Assembly (NCBI RefSeq): GCF_003597395.2 | Contig: NC_133770.1 | Span: 288,806,138 to 288,870,137, forward strand | Direction: 5' to 3' | DNA length: 64,000 bases | Source of the DNA: Chelonoidis abingdonii | Lineage: Eukaryota; Chordata; Testudines; Testudinidae | Shown here: one piece after another, positions 35,171 to 46,509 of the stretch | Numbering within the stretch: the first letter of the stretch is position 1 | Layout of the letters: the number at the start of each line of letters is the position of its first letter | Notes under the pieces: generated by a model | The model's input: the letters and a program-made list of their open reading frames with translations, nothing else | Told to the model about the DNA's origin: nothing | Database searches by the model: none | Position numbers and translations under genes: made by a program

Positions 35171-37108
35171 ATTGCACCGTAGTGCCTCTTCATCTTCTGC
35201 CTTTATTTTTCTATGGCATGCATGCGAAGGAATGAAAATCAGCAAAATAGTCCCAAGTCAGACTGCAGCTCTTGAGCACTGACACCATATGGATGCTTAG
35301 TACTTGTTTCATTTGCACAGTGACCTCAGTACTCTACTGGCACTAATTACTGCACATCCTTTCCTTACACTGTGACTTCTGGGGCCATAGCTGTGATATA
35401 AATAGCCGACTAATGACAAGCTGCATGTTGCTCAGGAGACCTCGTGTTAGTTTACAGCATCTCTCTGATTATTATTTTTTCTTAATAGAAAGGAGATAAA
35501 ATACAGATCTTTAGAGTGAGATGTGGGATTCGTAAATTTGCTCAATTTTTTTCAAGAGCTAATGCATGATGAAATATTAATATGCTTTTCTCTGACTGCA
35601 GCATTTTGAATGTGCTAGGTTGTTTATGGCTGTGTTTAAGAACCAAAGGGGAAGGTGTGTTGGAGCATTCAGCGGCAAGCTTTCCACGTCAAGTTTTAAA
35701 CCAGCACTGCCACAACCAGTGCAAACCTATGTTCATGTGATGTTAAGGGTCTGAGCTACGCCATAAAGGTTACGAAATTCAGAGTTTATCAACTGGTGGA
35801 ATTCTTTGCAGGGAGAGGTCGACAAGTCAAATACTATGGCTGGATATTTAAGTCTGGGTAAAGGTATGGCCATTAAAGCAGGATATGTAACTGTGCTAGG
35901 TGAAATAATGAGGATATCTCATATGTCAGAGTGCAAAACACTGTCTGCAGAGGCTCAGAAAGGAATCCAACTCACAGCTCCCCCATACACAGCACTGCAC
36001 AATTACCTGGGCCTTTTATGAGTAAGTTTCACCTGAGTCACAAAGTATTGACCACAACTGAAGGAAGGATACCACAGTAATGGGGCCAGTGGTCTGCTTC
36101 TGGCCAGAGACTACAGTAGATAAGATCACTGACTCGTTGCTAGCCATAGTATGGCTTAGGATAGTGTGTCAGCCTTCACGGTGACATTATGGTGGGATTG
36201 ACTGACTTTAAATAAACGTAGCCGCTGCTGCTGAGAGATAGAAAATGTATAATTGTGTGTGTGGAGGAGTTTTATACATTTGCATTGTTTCAATGCAAAC
36301 AAAGGCTTCTGATCTGGCTTTTACCCATATTACTTGTGTGGGGGAGTAGAGTGGAATCTGAAGACACTCCACCATAGAGGCAGACTCTGGAGGAATTTCC
36401 CTCCAGGAATATTCTCAAAGCAGGAACCACGTGACACTCTTTCACAAGATACGTATGCCCTTCCTCTGAAACTGGCCTGGCTCTGCCGGCTGGTGCACGA
36501 AGTAAATGGAACTACTTCCTTTGGGGAGTCTATTGCTACTATATATACCTAACCCCCCACCCAGTTTTAGGTGGCTGAGAGCCCAGCAACCAAGACTGAG
36601 AAGGCAAGGAGAATCTCTCCTTACAGTCTCTCATCTCTTGTGCACACATGCGGTCCTAGTCACAATCAAGACCCTCCATGATTCATAAACTATCTAATTA
36701 TTTTTTATCTCTCTCTTAAATCAAAGACTTTTGTTTCATTGTCTCCCGCCGCATGAAGGTCAAAGACTAGTGGTGCATACTTGAGTAATTCTTTATACCA
36801 GTGCCCTCTTCAAGATCACATCCCTTTGCCATGTGTCACTGGTTTACACCCCTGCCTTCCTACAATTACGGGAAGGTGACCTGACCACCCCACACCCCAA
36901 TCCATGTGGACATCTGAAACACTGTCTGGCAGCCCATGGGTAGTTAAGATTGGAACTCGATTTTCAGATAATGGGCTTTCTCTCTCTTCGTAAAGAGACC
37001 AGAGGCCCCACTGCAGAGAGAGAAAGAGTTTTAGAGAGGGCTATGATGAAAAAGAGAGAATTAGAATACCAGATATGGTATACAGTGCATTTGAGTGTAA
37101 AACGTATA
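35171..37108. other. Non-coding DNA, nothing recognised
   Basis: No supported feature; several short frames without motifs. Confidence 0.5.
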
Positions 37109-37116
37109 CCCTAATA

Positions 37117-37634
37117 CTGTGGTTCTCAACTTTTTATACACTGTGGGCCGCATATGCAGCCCACAATGTGTTACCTGGGCTGTAGGGAACAGGTGGCAGG
37201 GCAGCGGCAGCCCAGACCCTGACCCCAGACCCTCGCTGTGCGGGGCTGGATGGCTGCCCACCCCAAACCCCCACTGCGCAGCTGCCTGGACCCCGGAGCT
37301 TGCGGGGCCAGCCAGTAGGGTTGCCAACTCTGACTGAAGCTATTCTGAGCGATTTTTTTCCCCCACCATGTCATTTTCTTAAAATATCCTATTAAAATCT
37401 CCTGGATTGCTTTCAGTAGTCACTGGAAGATCGATGTCAATTCTGGGAGACTCCAGGCCAATCCTGTAGGGTTGGCAACACTACTGGCTGGCAGCCCACA
37501 CCCCGCTGTGCTGGGCAGCTGAACTTGGTGGACCCTGGTACGCGGGCCAGCCTTTAGCACACAGCTGAGCTGGGTCTCAGCTGTGTGCTAATTGGGCCGC
37601 ATGTGGCCTGCGTGCTTCGGGTTGAGAACTGCTG
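37117..37634. mobile_element. hAT element with a nested MITE
   Basis: Ends are CTGTGGTTCTCAAC (37117-37130) and GTTGAGAACTGCTG (37621-37634), inverted with 11 of 14 matches. The 8-base flanks CCCTAATA (37109-37116) and CCCTGGTA (37635-37642) agree at six positions. The CAG-like TIR with GGTTCTCAAC and the 8-bp duplication point to hAT. The interior is GC-rich and non-coding, and is broken by a second element at 37316-37483. Confidence 0.75.
37316..37483. mobile_element. TA-flanked MITE inside the hAT element, 168 bp
   Basis: The termini TAGGGTTGCCAAC and the reverse complement of GTTGGCAACACTA agree at 12 of 13 positions. TA on both sides suggests the TA target of Tc1/mariner-type elements. 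The inner sequence has CTCCTGG and GAGACTCCAGG words that pair in opposite directions. Confidence 0.75.
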
Positions 37635-37642
37635 CCCTGGTA

Positions 37643-38061
37643 CGTGAATTAGGTTCTTCTCTAAAAATTGTCAAAAATTTGACCACCAACAAAAGAGAAT
37701 CTAATATGAAAAAGAAGCTCAAATATCTGCTTTAAAATAAGGAAACTGACCTGGAATAAAAGCCACATCATGTATTGAAAGAAGTGCAAGGAATGAAAAC
37801 ATTTTTCCCCATTGAGAATATAGGATTTGATGACTTGCACAACGTATACCAAAAGCTGCATGGTCCATTATCACTGCCTGGCTCTAGGTTTTTTTTGCAT
37901 ATTCTGAAAAATGGAACATGTGCTCACTAGCCTAATCTCATTTTACTCGAGTTCTTATTTGTTTCTATAGATGCCCCAAATGCTTTGGTAGGTAAATTCA
38001 AGATTAATTGACTTACACAGATATGTGAAAATGCAGGAGGTCAAATCCTAGAGTCCTTATG
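37643..38061. other. Non-coding AT-rich DNA
   Basis: No supported feature. Confidence 0.5.
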
Positions 38062-38435
38062 TTTAGCTATGTCAACACTTATAGCGGTGTGTAGAATATA
38101 TACACTGCATGCCCCTTGCACAGATATAAATAGAAGTGTAGATGGTGAGGCATTGCTAGGGACAAGAAGAGTAAAACCATCCCTGAACCCTCAGGGTACG
38201 TACCTTACTTGGCTCTCTACACACCCAAGCAGCACCTTCCCCAGCTACACTGCTATTTTAAGCAGGGTAATGACCCACTGCCAGAGGCTCTGGCAGTGGG
38301 GAGTTTCCCCCACTGCTGGAGCCTTTCACTGCCGCATGTAGCTATACACTGCAGTGTGGACACAGTTTGCTTTTCACTGCCATGTGTGGCTACACATACC
38401 CTAGATGCTACTGCCAGTGTAGATAAACCTTAGAG
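38062..38435. mobile_element. TIR element (MITE-like)
   Basis: The left end TTTAGCTATGTCAACACTTA and the right end, read on the minus strand as AAGGTTTATCTACACTGGCA, are related. TGCAGTGTGGACAC and CACTGCCGCATG words lie inside. No duplication was fixed, so limits are approximate. Confidence 0.5.
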
Positions 38436-38504
38436 ATTTGGGTTAACATTGATAATAATTTGTAGTAATAAGCATTTATATCACACCAACATCTAAAGAC
38501 CACA

Positions 38505-38537
38505 AACAGGTGGGACTCATTGTGCTAGGTGATGTAC
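38505..38537 (-). mobile_element. MIR-type SINE fragment, left of an insertion
   Basis: ATTGTGCTAGGTGATGTAC is the reverse complement of the MIR 3' module seen at 34228. It breaks at 38538 and appears to resume at about 39319. Confidence 0.55.
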
Positions 38538-39318
38538 TGTAGCAGGGTGGTCCTCTGCTCCTGCCCCAAGAAAGCTGGGCTGGTAGAACAACACACCCGT
38601 GCCCCCCTGGTGGAAGGGATGGGGGGGCGGGTAGCAGGGTGGACCCCTGCTCCCGCGCTGAAGGGTTAAAAACAGCCCTGGGAGGGGGTTGTGGCTGGAG
38701 AAAACAGCTTTTAGGCTGGGCTGATTGGGGGAAGTGGCTGCAGCTGGGGCCATGCCCCAAACAGACTGAGCTGGCCTTATAAAGGCAGAGAAGCCAGGGG
38801 TAGACAGGCAGTCTCCCTCTGTCTGTAGAAAGAGAAGGGTCTGGCTGCAAGGGGCTAGAGGCAGGGTATCTGAGTGAAGCAGGGCTGGGGAAAGGCAGAG
38901 GAGCTGGGGAGCTCTGGCCTGGAAAGCCCTAGGCTGAAGCCTAGTACAAGGTCAATAGGTACTGGGGGTTGCAGAGGGCAGTCCAGGAGTAGGCCAAGGC
39001 AGCAGGTCCAAACCCAACCTTACTGGTAATGAGTAGGCTGATACTGCAGTCTGTCCCAGGGTGCAGGGGCTAGACAATGACTGGCAATAGCCATATACTG
39101 AGGTGAGGTGGGGATAGGAGGGGTGGGTTCCCTGGGGAGGGGAGACCCTAAGACTAAGGGGTTACTGCCAGGGGGCAACCCCCCAGTTAAAGGGACACTA
39201 GGGTCCAGGAAGGGACATGGGGCCAGAGGACAGATGGATCAGTGGCCTGTAGAGGGTACTTTGGAGGCTGGAGAGCTAATTCCCAGGAGGTGCCACAGGG
39301 GTGAGTCCCCTCCTCTAT
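38538..39318 (+). mobile_element. LTR-like insertion with a duplicated 5' end
   Basis: It starts TGTAGCAGGGTGG. The words GTAGCAGGGTGG-CCTCTGCTCCTG recur in similar form about 91 bases on (38631), so the first part is duplicated. A TATA-like CCTTATAAAGGCAGAG lies near 38774. The flanks ATGTAC (38532-38537) and ATGTGC (39319-39324) agree at five of six positions and restore MIR order. No internal gene is present, so it could be a solo LTR; the 3' end does not show the expected CA. Confidence 0.5.
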
Positions 39319-39324
39319 ATGTGC

Positions 39325-41154
39325 AAATATGAACAGTTCTCAGCCTGACTTCTATTCACAGCTCCTATTTATTTAACTCTAATGAGATGTGCTGGTGCTC
39401 TCAAAATTGGGCCATGTATTGAGGGTCCTAAATGTGGAGCTAGGTGCTTCACTTTAGGCACCCAGGTATGCAAATATGTTAGCCTGGGCTTGTCATCATT
39501 CATTGTGCCCTATTTGAAAAATTCTCAAAACAGATAACAGGCTACAACTGTCTGCAGATTGCAAACAGCAAGAGGGAGAGAAATTATTTAGGATATTGCA
39601 AGGGGTTATGTGACAAGGAATAGGCAGAAATGCCATTCTCAGCTTCTTAGACTGTTGGGGTGCTGTGGATTTGCTACAGTTTTTCCTCACCCTAGGATCT
39701 AATCCTGTTCCAGTTGAAGTTGTCAAAACTCCTGTTGATTTCAGTGGGGGCAGAACTAAGCCCCTAGTTATCCAATACACTGCACTATGATTGCATGGCT
39801 GAGATATATGTACAACCAGAAAACTGCAATGTGCAAATCCTGGTAACAGCCAATTAAAATGCAGAGTTCTGCTTAATTGGATCTAGTTACATTTTTTTGT
39901 TTAATGAAATGTGATGAAACTTAAAAAAAGGGAAAAAATCAAACTGAGAATCAGGAAAACTTCCTGATATTTATTGGACAGTACTTGGGACATTAAATAT
40001 TAGACTGGACAAAATCGTAGGGAACAAGTCTGCATTGTGAAAATGAGAATGAAACAGTTAATAGATTTTTTTCCATCTCTGCCTTCTGTAATATTTAGTG
40101 TCCTTGGATCTGATCAGTATCCACAGAGCTTAATATTTAATGCTGACATCTTTTGCACAGTGTTGCAGAAACAGTGTTAACTTGAGAATAGTATTGCTCA
40201 AAACAGGCTTTTGAAAGAGCTAGTGCAATGTTAGTATCAATCCTTCTACAGAATCCAATTCTGTCTGTCTTTACTATGCATAGACTAATGCCAGGGAGTG
40301 TGATGTGGAGTGTCATGCTGGCTGTATCTCTGTGGCTGCAGGAAGATTGGGGACTATGCTCTGGGCAGGGGAAGCTTGGAGGGAGAGTGACAGAGGAAGG
40401 TCAGGCCTGGGGGGGGAGCTCAAAGGGAGAAGATAAAGGAGAGACAGGTGGAAGTGGAAAGAGGGCAAAATTGAGAAGGAAACAAGGAAAAACTAAAGGA
40501 GGAGCCAGACTTCAGAAGAGGAAACTTGGCTGGGGGTGGGGGGCGGGATGTGGAGGAAACCTGAGCAAGCAGGGAAAGGGGAATTGAATGCAGGGGAAAA
40601 AAGAGGAGGGCAAATAATGGATTTGACTGAGAGGAATTGAAGGATCTGATAGCAGGGTGTATGTAAGTAAGTCACTGAATATTCATTTAACATGCAAAAT
40701 GACATTGCACTGTTTGCATAACATCTTCAACTTTCTGAAGCTGCAGCCATGACAGGTGAGAGGGACAGCAGGATTTTGCCCACTCAAGGCCGAAGTGTGT
40801 TAGCAGAGCTGTGTATGGAATACTAGGCAGTATCAGCTGAGGGACACAATGCCTGACTAGACAGTGCCAGGCAGTCCTCAGTCTTTTGTCAGCTTAATGG
40901 ATATGTGGCAAGTAACCAAAACAAAGATGCCCAGTTAGATTTTATTACTCTATTATAGCTGATGGCATAAACCTCTTGAGGATTGTTAGTCCAGTAAGCA
41001 AATGTCATGAAACCTTTTAAGGAACCACACTGCAGTAAGCCCATTTTTTTCCTTGATGAGCAGGTGTGGCTTGGGGGGGGAGGGGGGCGCAGTTTACAGC
41101 TCCCCTTCTGTTGTGACCAAAAAAGATGTGAGTTGTTATAGCTACCAACTACAG
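39325..41154. other. Non-coding; purine-rich patch
   Basis: From about 40370 to 40610 the plus strand is very purine-rich (GGGAGA, GGAGAGACAGG words). No exon is recognised. A repeat piece with GTTGATTTCAGTGGGGGC lies near 39733. Confidence 0.45.
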
Positions 41155-41262
41155 AATTTTGGCTCATTAGCTCAAGCTGTAGCAGCACATGAGCTTTGCT
41201 CTAAAGCTCTGGAGTTCAGTCCGCAGAGTGTCAGGCAAAATGGTGGCCATCACACAGGCAAG
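41155..41262 (+). mobile_element. tRNA-derived SINE (third type)
   Basis: ATTAGCTCAAGCTGTAGCAG (A box), TGAGCTTTGCTCTAAAGCTC and GGAGTTCAGTCC (B-box region) precede a body with AAAATGGTGGCCATCACAC. It matches the minus-strand copy at 32816 in both head and body. Confidence 0.5.
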
Positions 41263-41996
41263 TAATTTTCCAAACACTTTTTGTAAATAAATTAATGTCT
41301 AATGTACACTATTGACACTTACGACGTGTGGTGAATGTCGACATTAGACTCTGTGCTGGAAGCAGGGGCATGTTCATTTCTACCTGTGGTGGAGGGCAGA
41401 CTTGGAAAGGTCCCTTTTCCACCTTGTATGCTGGTATCAATGACCCTGTTGGATTTCAGCCATCCGACTCAAAAGCTAGTTCTAGGGACTAGGACTACCC
41501 AGTGGGAGCCCTCCTCTTAGATATCCTGATCAATTGGATGAGTATTGCAACAATAGGGCAATGCAGGAACTGTGCATTGCCCTCCAAGCCCTACCCCACA
41601 ATCCCACAGTATCTGGCAAGCCTATTGTGCTTTAACTTCAGTGCAATATGTTCTAGAAATTGTAACTTGTAAATTTTTCTCTCTCTCTCTCCTTCTTTTT
41701 CCTTTTCAAAAGCACATTCAATGCTCATGAAAAATGCTGGCCAGATAGCCCCAAAGACTGGATTCCTTTCTTCATTCACAAAACAGGTACAACATGTGCA
41801 GTAGTAATTAAAGTCCTACCAAACTGCCCTGCTCATGTGCCTGTATCATGACCAAAGACATAATTTTCAGTGCAATCAGCAGAATTCAATGAAACATTGG
41901 ACACCCTAGATTTTAGTTTTTGTGCTGAGACTGCCCACAAGGGTACAAACCAGAGCCAACAGTGGTGGAGTTTCTGTTATGTGGAGACTTGGGATA
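41263..41996. other. Non-coding DNA with a CT run
   Basis: A CT-rich run lies at 41676-41693. Nothing else is recognised. Confidence 0.5.
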
Positions 41997-42120
41997 GGAT
42001 TTTCAGAAAAACACTCAATATTGGCTTTATCCTGCTCCTTTTCAGTCAATAAAATGGGAGTTTTACCTTTGACTTCCATGGAAGCAGAGCCAGACCAATG
42101 CTGAGTGATTTGGAAAATCC
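41997..42120. repeat. Imperfect palindrome, about 124 bp
   Basis: GGATTTTCAGAAAAACACTC (41997 on) with AATATTGG is nearly the reverse complement of CCAATGCTGAGTGATTTGG and AAAATCC at 42095-42120. The centre has TTGACTTCCATGGAAGC. It fits the dispersed 'TTGACTTCAATGG' family. Confidence 0.65.
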
Positions 42121-42257
42121 TGTCCTTGGGGCACATCGGGACTCCCCATGAAGTCAATGGACAGATTCCATTAGGAGTAGAGGAACTGATCTCATGTCCA
42201 CTAAGTTCAGTATATCCTTCCACATACCTCAGTAAACAACCATCAGATGTTAAGAAA

Positions 42258-42632
42258 TAGAACTGGGCAAAAAAATTGACTGAAAAAAATTTTCAGTGAA
42301 AAATGTAATACTGAAAAACTTCACAAATTTGTCAACCTTGCTGAATTGTTCGTGTGGAAAACAAAACACAATTCTGAGAAAATGAAGTGTTTCAGTATTT
42401 CAGTTCAAAACTGCTTTTTGTTTAAAAACTATTTCAATTTAATTTTTAAAAGATCAAAACATTAAAAATGCTTGAAACTGGAAAAAAGATTTCATTTTTG
42501 GTTAAATGATGTTTCGTTTGACCAGATACGAATTTTTACTTTCTGATTCACTGAAAATTTTCATTTTCAATGTGACCCCAAAAGATTTTTTCCCTCAAGA
42601 ATTACCAATGAACCGAAAACTCAGCTCTAGCT
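42258..42632. mobile_element. AT-rich terminal-repeat element (family copy 4)
   Basis: TAGAACTGGGCAAAA at the left and the minus-strand TAGAGCTGAGTTTTC at the right are inverted ends, 10 of 15 alike. The interior is built from AAAATTTTCA-like words. This copy has the clearest ends of the four. Confidence 0.6.
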
Positions 42633-43534
42633 ACAAAATGCTCTGAGTCTCTTCAGGAAGCTCATTGAGATGCTCCAGCTGGGTACTGCTAATGACATTT
42701 TCTTTTAATTGATAGTAGCTGTTTGTTATGACAATCAGTGTGTTTGGAACAGAAGCCTGCTCAGTTTTCATAGCCAAATGGAATACTGAGTGAGAAAATG
42801 GAACTCCTACTCCTAAATGTAAACATTCTGGGGACTCAAGGGCTAATGTACAACATGGAGAACACTTCCTGAACAAGAGGATTGGATGGTGTCTGCCATG
42901 TCAAACAACCAGAAAACAGAACTGCCAGTACAAAGTACTGTGTGTAAATGGGCTAAGTGTCCTTGCTATGTGTGACTTGGTGAATTCTGCAATCCATAGT
43001 TCATTGCCTCCTGAATTATTTTCAGATAGTTGAGCATCTCTCTGTTCTACTTTCTTTTGTCCTCTCATCTCCTTTCGTCCTTTTGTGTGTATCTGAGTGG
43101 TAAAAAAGGGCATCAGAGCAGCTAACTGAGCTGTAGAAAATTCCTAAGAAAGGAGAGGCTTTTCAAAACTGAAGTTCTTCAGATGCTTTCAGCACCATGG
43201 TTGTAAAAGCACAAGTGCTGCCTCTTTCCTTGAGGATGCTGAGTGATGACCCCCAGTGTTGCAGTCATCTCTCTTCTTCTTAAAGGCTGGAGCCTTCTCT
43301 TTAACAATGCTCAATATCAGGATGCTTTGCCCTCATTATCTTAGCTGAAACTTCACTCTTATGCTTTAACACGTGCTGTATCTAACATTCACAATTCTGG
43401 AAGGAAGGTAACTTTCAAGAAAAATGTATAAAATTCTATTGGCAAATCATATTCTCTATTAATGGAAGGAAAATAGACTCTCAGACCAAAACCAAAATTT
43501 CGGAACAATGAGGAAAAGAGACACTTTTGACTTA
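42633..43534. other. Non-coding DNA, nothing recognised
   Basis: No supported feature. Confidence 0.5.
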
Positions 43535-43630
43535 GAGACAAGGTGGGTGAGGGAATATCTTTTATTGGACTAACTTCCGTTGGTGAATGAGAAAAGCTTT
43601 TAAGCTTTACATACAGCTCCACAAGACATC
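43535..43630 (-). mobile_element. Old Penelope-like 3' end (probable)
   Basis: GACAAGGTGGGTGAGGGAAT, ATCTTTTATTGGACTAACTT and GAGAAAAGCTTTTAAGCTTT, read on the minus strand, share the plan (AAAGCTT, then ACTTC-TTAGTC-like words) of the Penelope ends at 13.0 and 44.6 kb. The relation is inferred. Confidence 0.4.
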
Positions 43631-44598
43631 AGGTAGGCTGGTAGTGCTTTCTGGTCATTGAATGCTACAGCCCGGTTTAATTTTCTCTTCAGCATGACTT
43701 GGTAATAACATGCACCTAATGGAAACCCATCACCAAAATGTTTAGTCATCGTCCCGTTGCATAAAAGATGAAGCTAATCATGTTTTAAAGAGACTAAATA
43801 TTAGAAGGAAATAAAAGGTTCGTTATGTCTTAGTCAGGAATATTAAACATCTGTGACCTAGGAGATGGAAAGCAGAGATTGAGTTTGATGTCTGAGTGGA
43901 AACCCTGCAATAAAAACAATTAAGGAATTAATGTAAAAGGATTCAGCATTTTTTAATATCATTGACCTTTGAAGCCCACTGAATCTTTTACTTTTTCAGA
44001 TTGCAAAGTACCTTTAAAAACCCATCTGGGAAAATGACAATTTAGAAAATGGAAAATGCATTCATTTGCCTTAGTTCACAACATTACCCAGGAGATAGTA
44101 TTTCTGTGCTCCCATTTCCTAGTCACAGAGCCTCATAAAGCTGTAGCTCTCAGACAGTCATTGTCATCAGTAGATATGTCTAGGAGCCCAGGGTATTTTG
44201 CCTTGTGCTGCCTTCCTTTTCTGCCTGACCCCCTGCCCCAAATTGGATTAGGTCTATCATGCTTAGGGGCAAAGAGTGGCATGTTAATCATCCCCATATT
44301 AACATTAACAAAACTGATAAGTGCTAGAGAATTGCAAAAGCAGCTTTTAAGACAGCCAGTGGACAATATTTTGAGTCAGCATGATGTAATGGTATCTACC
44401 GGCACCAAGTAAGCTAATCAAATAGGACATAACGATTGTTCCGAAGTAATGCTGGACTACGTAGCAGAAGAGTTCGTGGGTCAGATCCTCAGATGGTGTG
44501 AGTTGGTGTCATTCCATGGTGTATGTTTTTTTTTAAATGAAGCAATTCTGCTTTTCACCAGCTGGGATTCTGAGCCTGATTCTGTAACTGTCTTTCAA
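43631..44598. other. Non-coding; one repeat core
   Basis: GGGTCAGATCCTCAGATGGT at about 44478 looks like the arm of the dispersed palindromic repeat. Nothing else is recognised. Confidence 0.45.
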
Positions 44599-45240
44599 AG
44601 CAGCAGAGTCCTATGGCACCTTATAGACTAACAGAAGTTTTGGAGCATGAGCTTTCGTGGGTGAATACCCATTTCGTTGGATGCATGTAGTAGAAATTTC
44701 CAGGGGCAGTTATATATATGCAAGCAAGAAGCAGGCTAGAGATAACAAGGTTAATTCAATCAGGGAGGATGAGGCCCTCTTCTCACAGCTGAGGTGTGAA
44801 AACCAAGGGAGGAGAAACTGGTTTTGTAGTTGGCAAGCCATTCACAGTCTTCGTTTAATCCTGAGCTGATGGTGTCAAATTTGCAGAAGCTCAGTAGTTT
44901 CTCTTTGAAGTCTGGTCTTGAAGTTGTTTTTGTTGCAGGATGGCTCCCTTTAGATCTGCTATTGTGTGTCCAGGGAGGTTGAAGTGTTCTCCTATAGGTT
45001 TTTGTATAAAGCCATTCCTAATATCCGATTTGTGTCGATTTATCCTTTTCCATAGAGACTGTCCAGTTTGGCCAATGTACATAGCAGAGGGGCATTGCTG
45101 GCATATGATGGCATATATTACATTGGTGGATGTGCAGGTGAATAAACTGGTGATGGTGTGACTGTATTCTTTTCCATAGGGACTGTCTTTCCGTACATTG
45201 AGAACAGGAAAATCTAGGCTGATTAGGAAGGAAAAAATCT
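44599..45240 (-). mobile_element. Penelope-like retroelement, 5'-truncated
   Basis: About 640 bases of the 3' part remain: the GIY-YIG endonuclease frame (45235 down to about 44800), then a 3' end with GGGTATTCACCCACGAAAGC, TCATGCTCCAAAACTTCTG and TAGTCTATAAGGTGCC on the minus strand. The reverse transcriptase region is missing. Its 3' end is the reference for the copies at 12890 and 43535. Confidence 0.8.
44800..45235 (-). pseudogene. GIY-YIG endonuclease relic of the Penelope-like element
   Basis: Reading downward from 45235, the frame gives a segment with YGKEYSHTITSLFTC, then CTSTNVIYAIICQQC (cysteines as in the Penelope zinc-finger-like linker), then MYIGQTGQSLWKRINRHKSD, which is the GIY-YIG core with its YIG, basic helix and histidine. 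GEHFNLPGHTIADL follows. The frame breaks at a stop near 44891; reading continues in another frame (RLQRETTELLQ) and a third (KFDTISSGLNEDCEWL). In Penelope elements this domain sits at the C-terminus after the polymerase and nicks target DNA. With at least two frame breaks and no polymerase it is inactive. Confidence 0.8.
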
Positions 45241-45884
45241 AACTATTCCAACTGCTTGGTACGGTGGCACCCCAGACATCTGAAGTACTAGCAGGACACC
45301 AAAAGTTCCATGGTGTGATGGCAAGCACTGAAAGACACATGGCTAAATGAAGGGGTATGTTATTGGGCTGGCAGAAAGTGGAGGTGACCTAACTAGTTGA
45401 CTTTTAAGGTGAAACAATGACAGTTCTTATTTGGGCCTTTAGAGAGGACAGTCCAGCAGAGGGTTAGGGCTTCTCAGGCCAAGTGCTTGGGGTGCTCTTT
45501 CTAATCCAGTCTCTGCTAGAGATAAATAGGAGCTTGTAGGTTTCCAGGCAAGGATCCGTTAGTGGTGCGTCTTCTTGAGGCCTCTCTGCACTGGTTCCCT
45601 GACCAGTCTCTGCTGCTTCATCACAGGTTCTGCACAGACCTGACTACCGTTATGATGTTTGCCAGTCACAGTTTGATGCATGGTTTGGGCTCTGCATTTG
45701 GTTTGCTGACAGTCTCTCCTGTATTTGATATCCTTACTGCTCCATTTGCCATGAGGCTACTGCTTCTCCAGGTGTGAGGTTACTCCCTGAGTTGTAGTAT
45801 TCCATAGTGTTTCTGCCCCTACTGGCCAGGGGAAGAGGATGTGTTGTGTCTCTTCCCTGGAGGCCCATAGATCAGTGGGGAGGG
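45241..45884. other. Non-coding DNA, nothing recognised
   Basis: No supported feature. Confidence 0.45.
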
Positions 45885-45892
45885 AATGGTAG

Positions 45893-46501
45893 CAGGTGTG
45901 AAAGTAGAAAAGGGGCTTACTGGTACAGGGCTGGGTTGGAGCCAGCTCTGGCCCCCAGAAGGGGTGGGGCCTCGGGCAGAAGGGGCGGGGATGGGGGGGT
46001 CAGAGCCAGCCCCAGCTTGCCCTGTACTGGTAAGTGTCCTCCGCCGCCAGGGTAGCAGTGGCAGCTGGAGGCTCCGGCAGCAGTTTAAAGGGCCCAGGGC
46101 TCGGTTGCTGCTACTGCCTGCGCCCTTCAAATAGCCATGGAAGCCCCACTGTTATTCCAGGGCTCTGGGGGCTATTTAAAGGGCCCAAGACTCCACTGTT
46201 TCTACTATCCCAGCCCTTTAAATAGCCCCCGGAGCCCTGGGGTAGCGGTGGGGCTCCCAAGGCTATTTAAAGGGTCTAGGGCAGTAGAGGCAGTGGGAGC
46301 CCCATCTCTCTAAATAATCCCTGGAGCCCACTGCCGCTACCCCAGGGCTCTGATGGCAATTTAAAAGGCCTGGGGTTCCAGTTACTGCTGGGAGCCCCAG
46401 GCCCTTTAAATTGTCACCTGGGGAAGCCGGTCCGGTCTGGTATGGCGTCCCAGCTCTTGCTGGTATGCCGTACTGGGGCATACCGACTTACTTTCACCTC
46501 T
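45893..46501. mobile_element. Palindromic hAT-type element, 609 bp
   Basis: GAATGGTA stands on both sides (45885-45892 and 46502-46509), a perfect 8-bp duplication. The ends GCAGGTGTGAAAGTA and the minus-strand AGAGGTGAAAGTAA are inverted. The interior repeats AGCCC-GGGCTATTTAAAGGGCCC-like modules in alternating direction (46090-46410), each with a TTTAAA core. No transposase is present. I assign hAT from the 8-bp duplication; the ends themselves are not a classical hAT CAG. Confidence 0.8.
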
Positions 46502-46509
46502 GAATGGTA

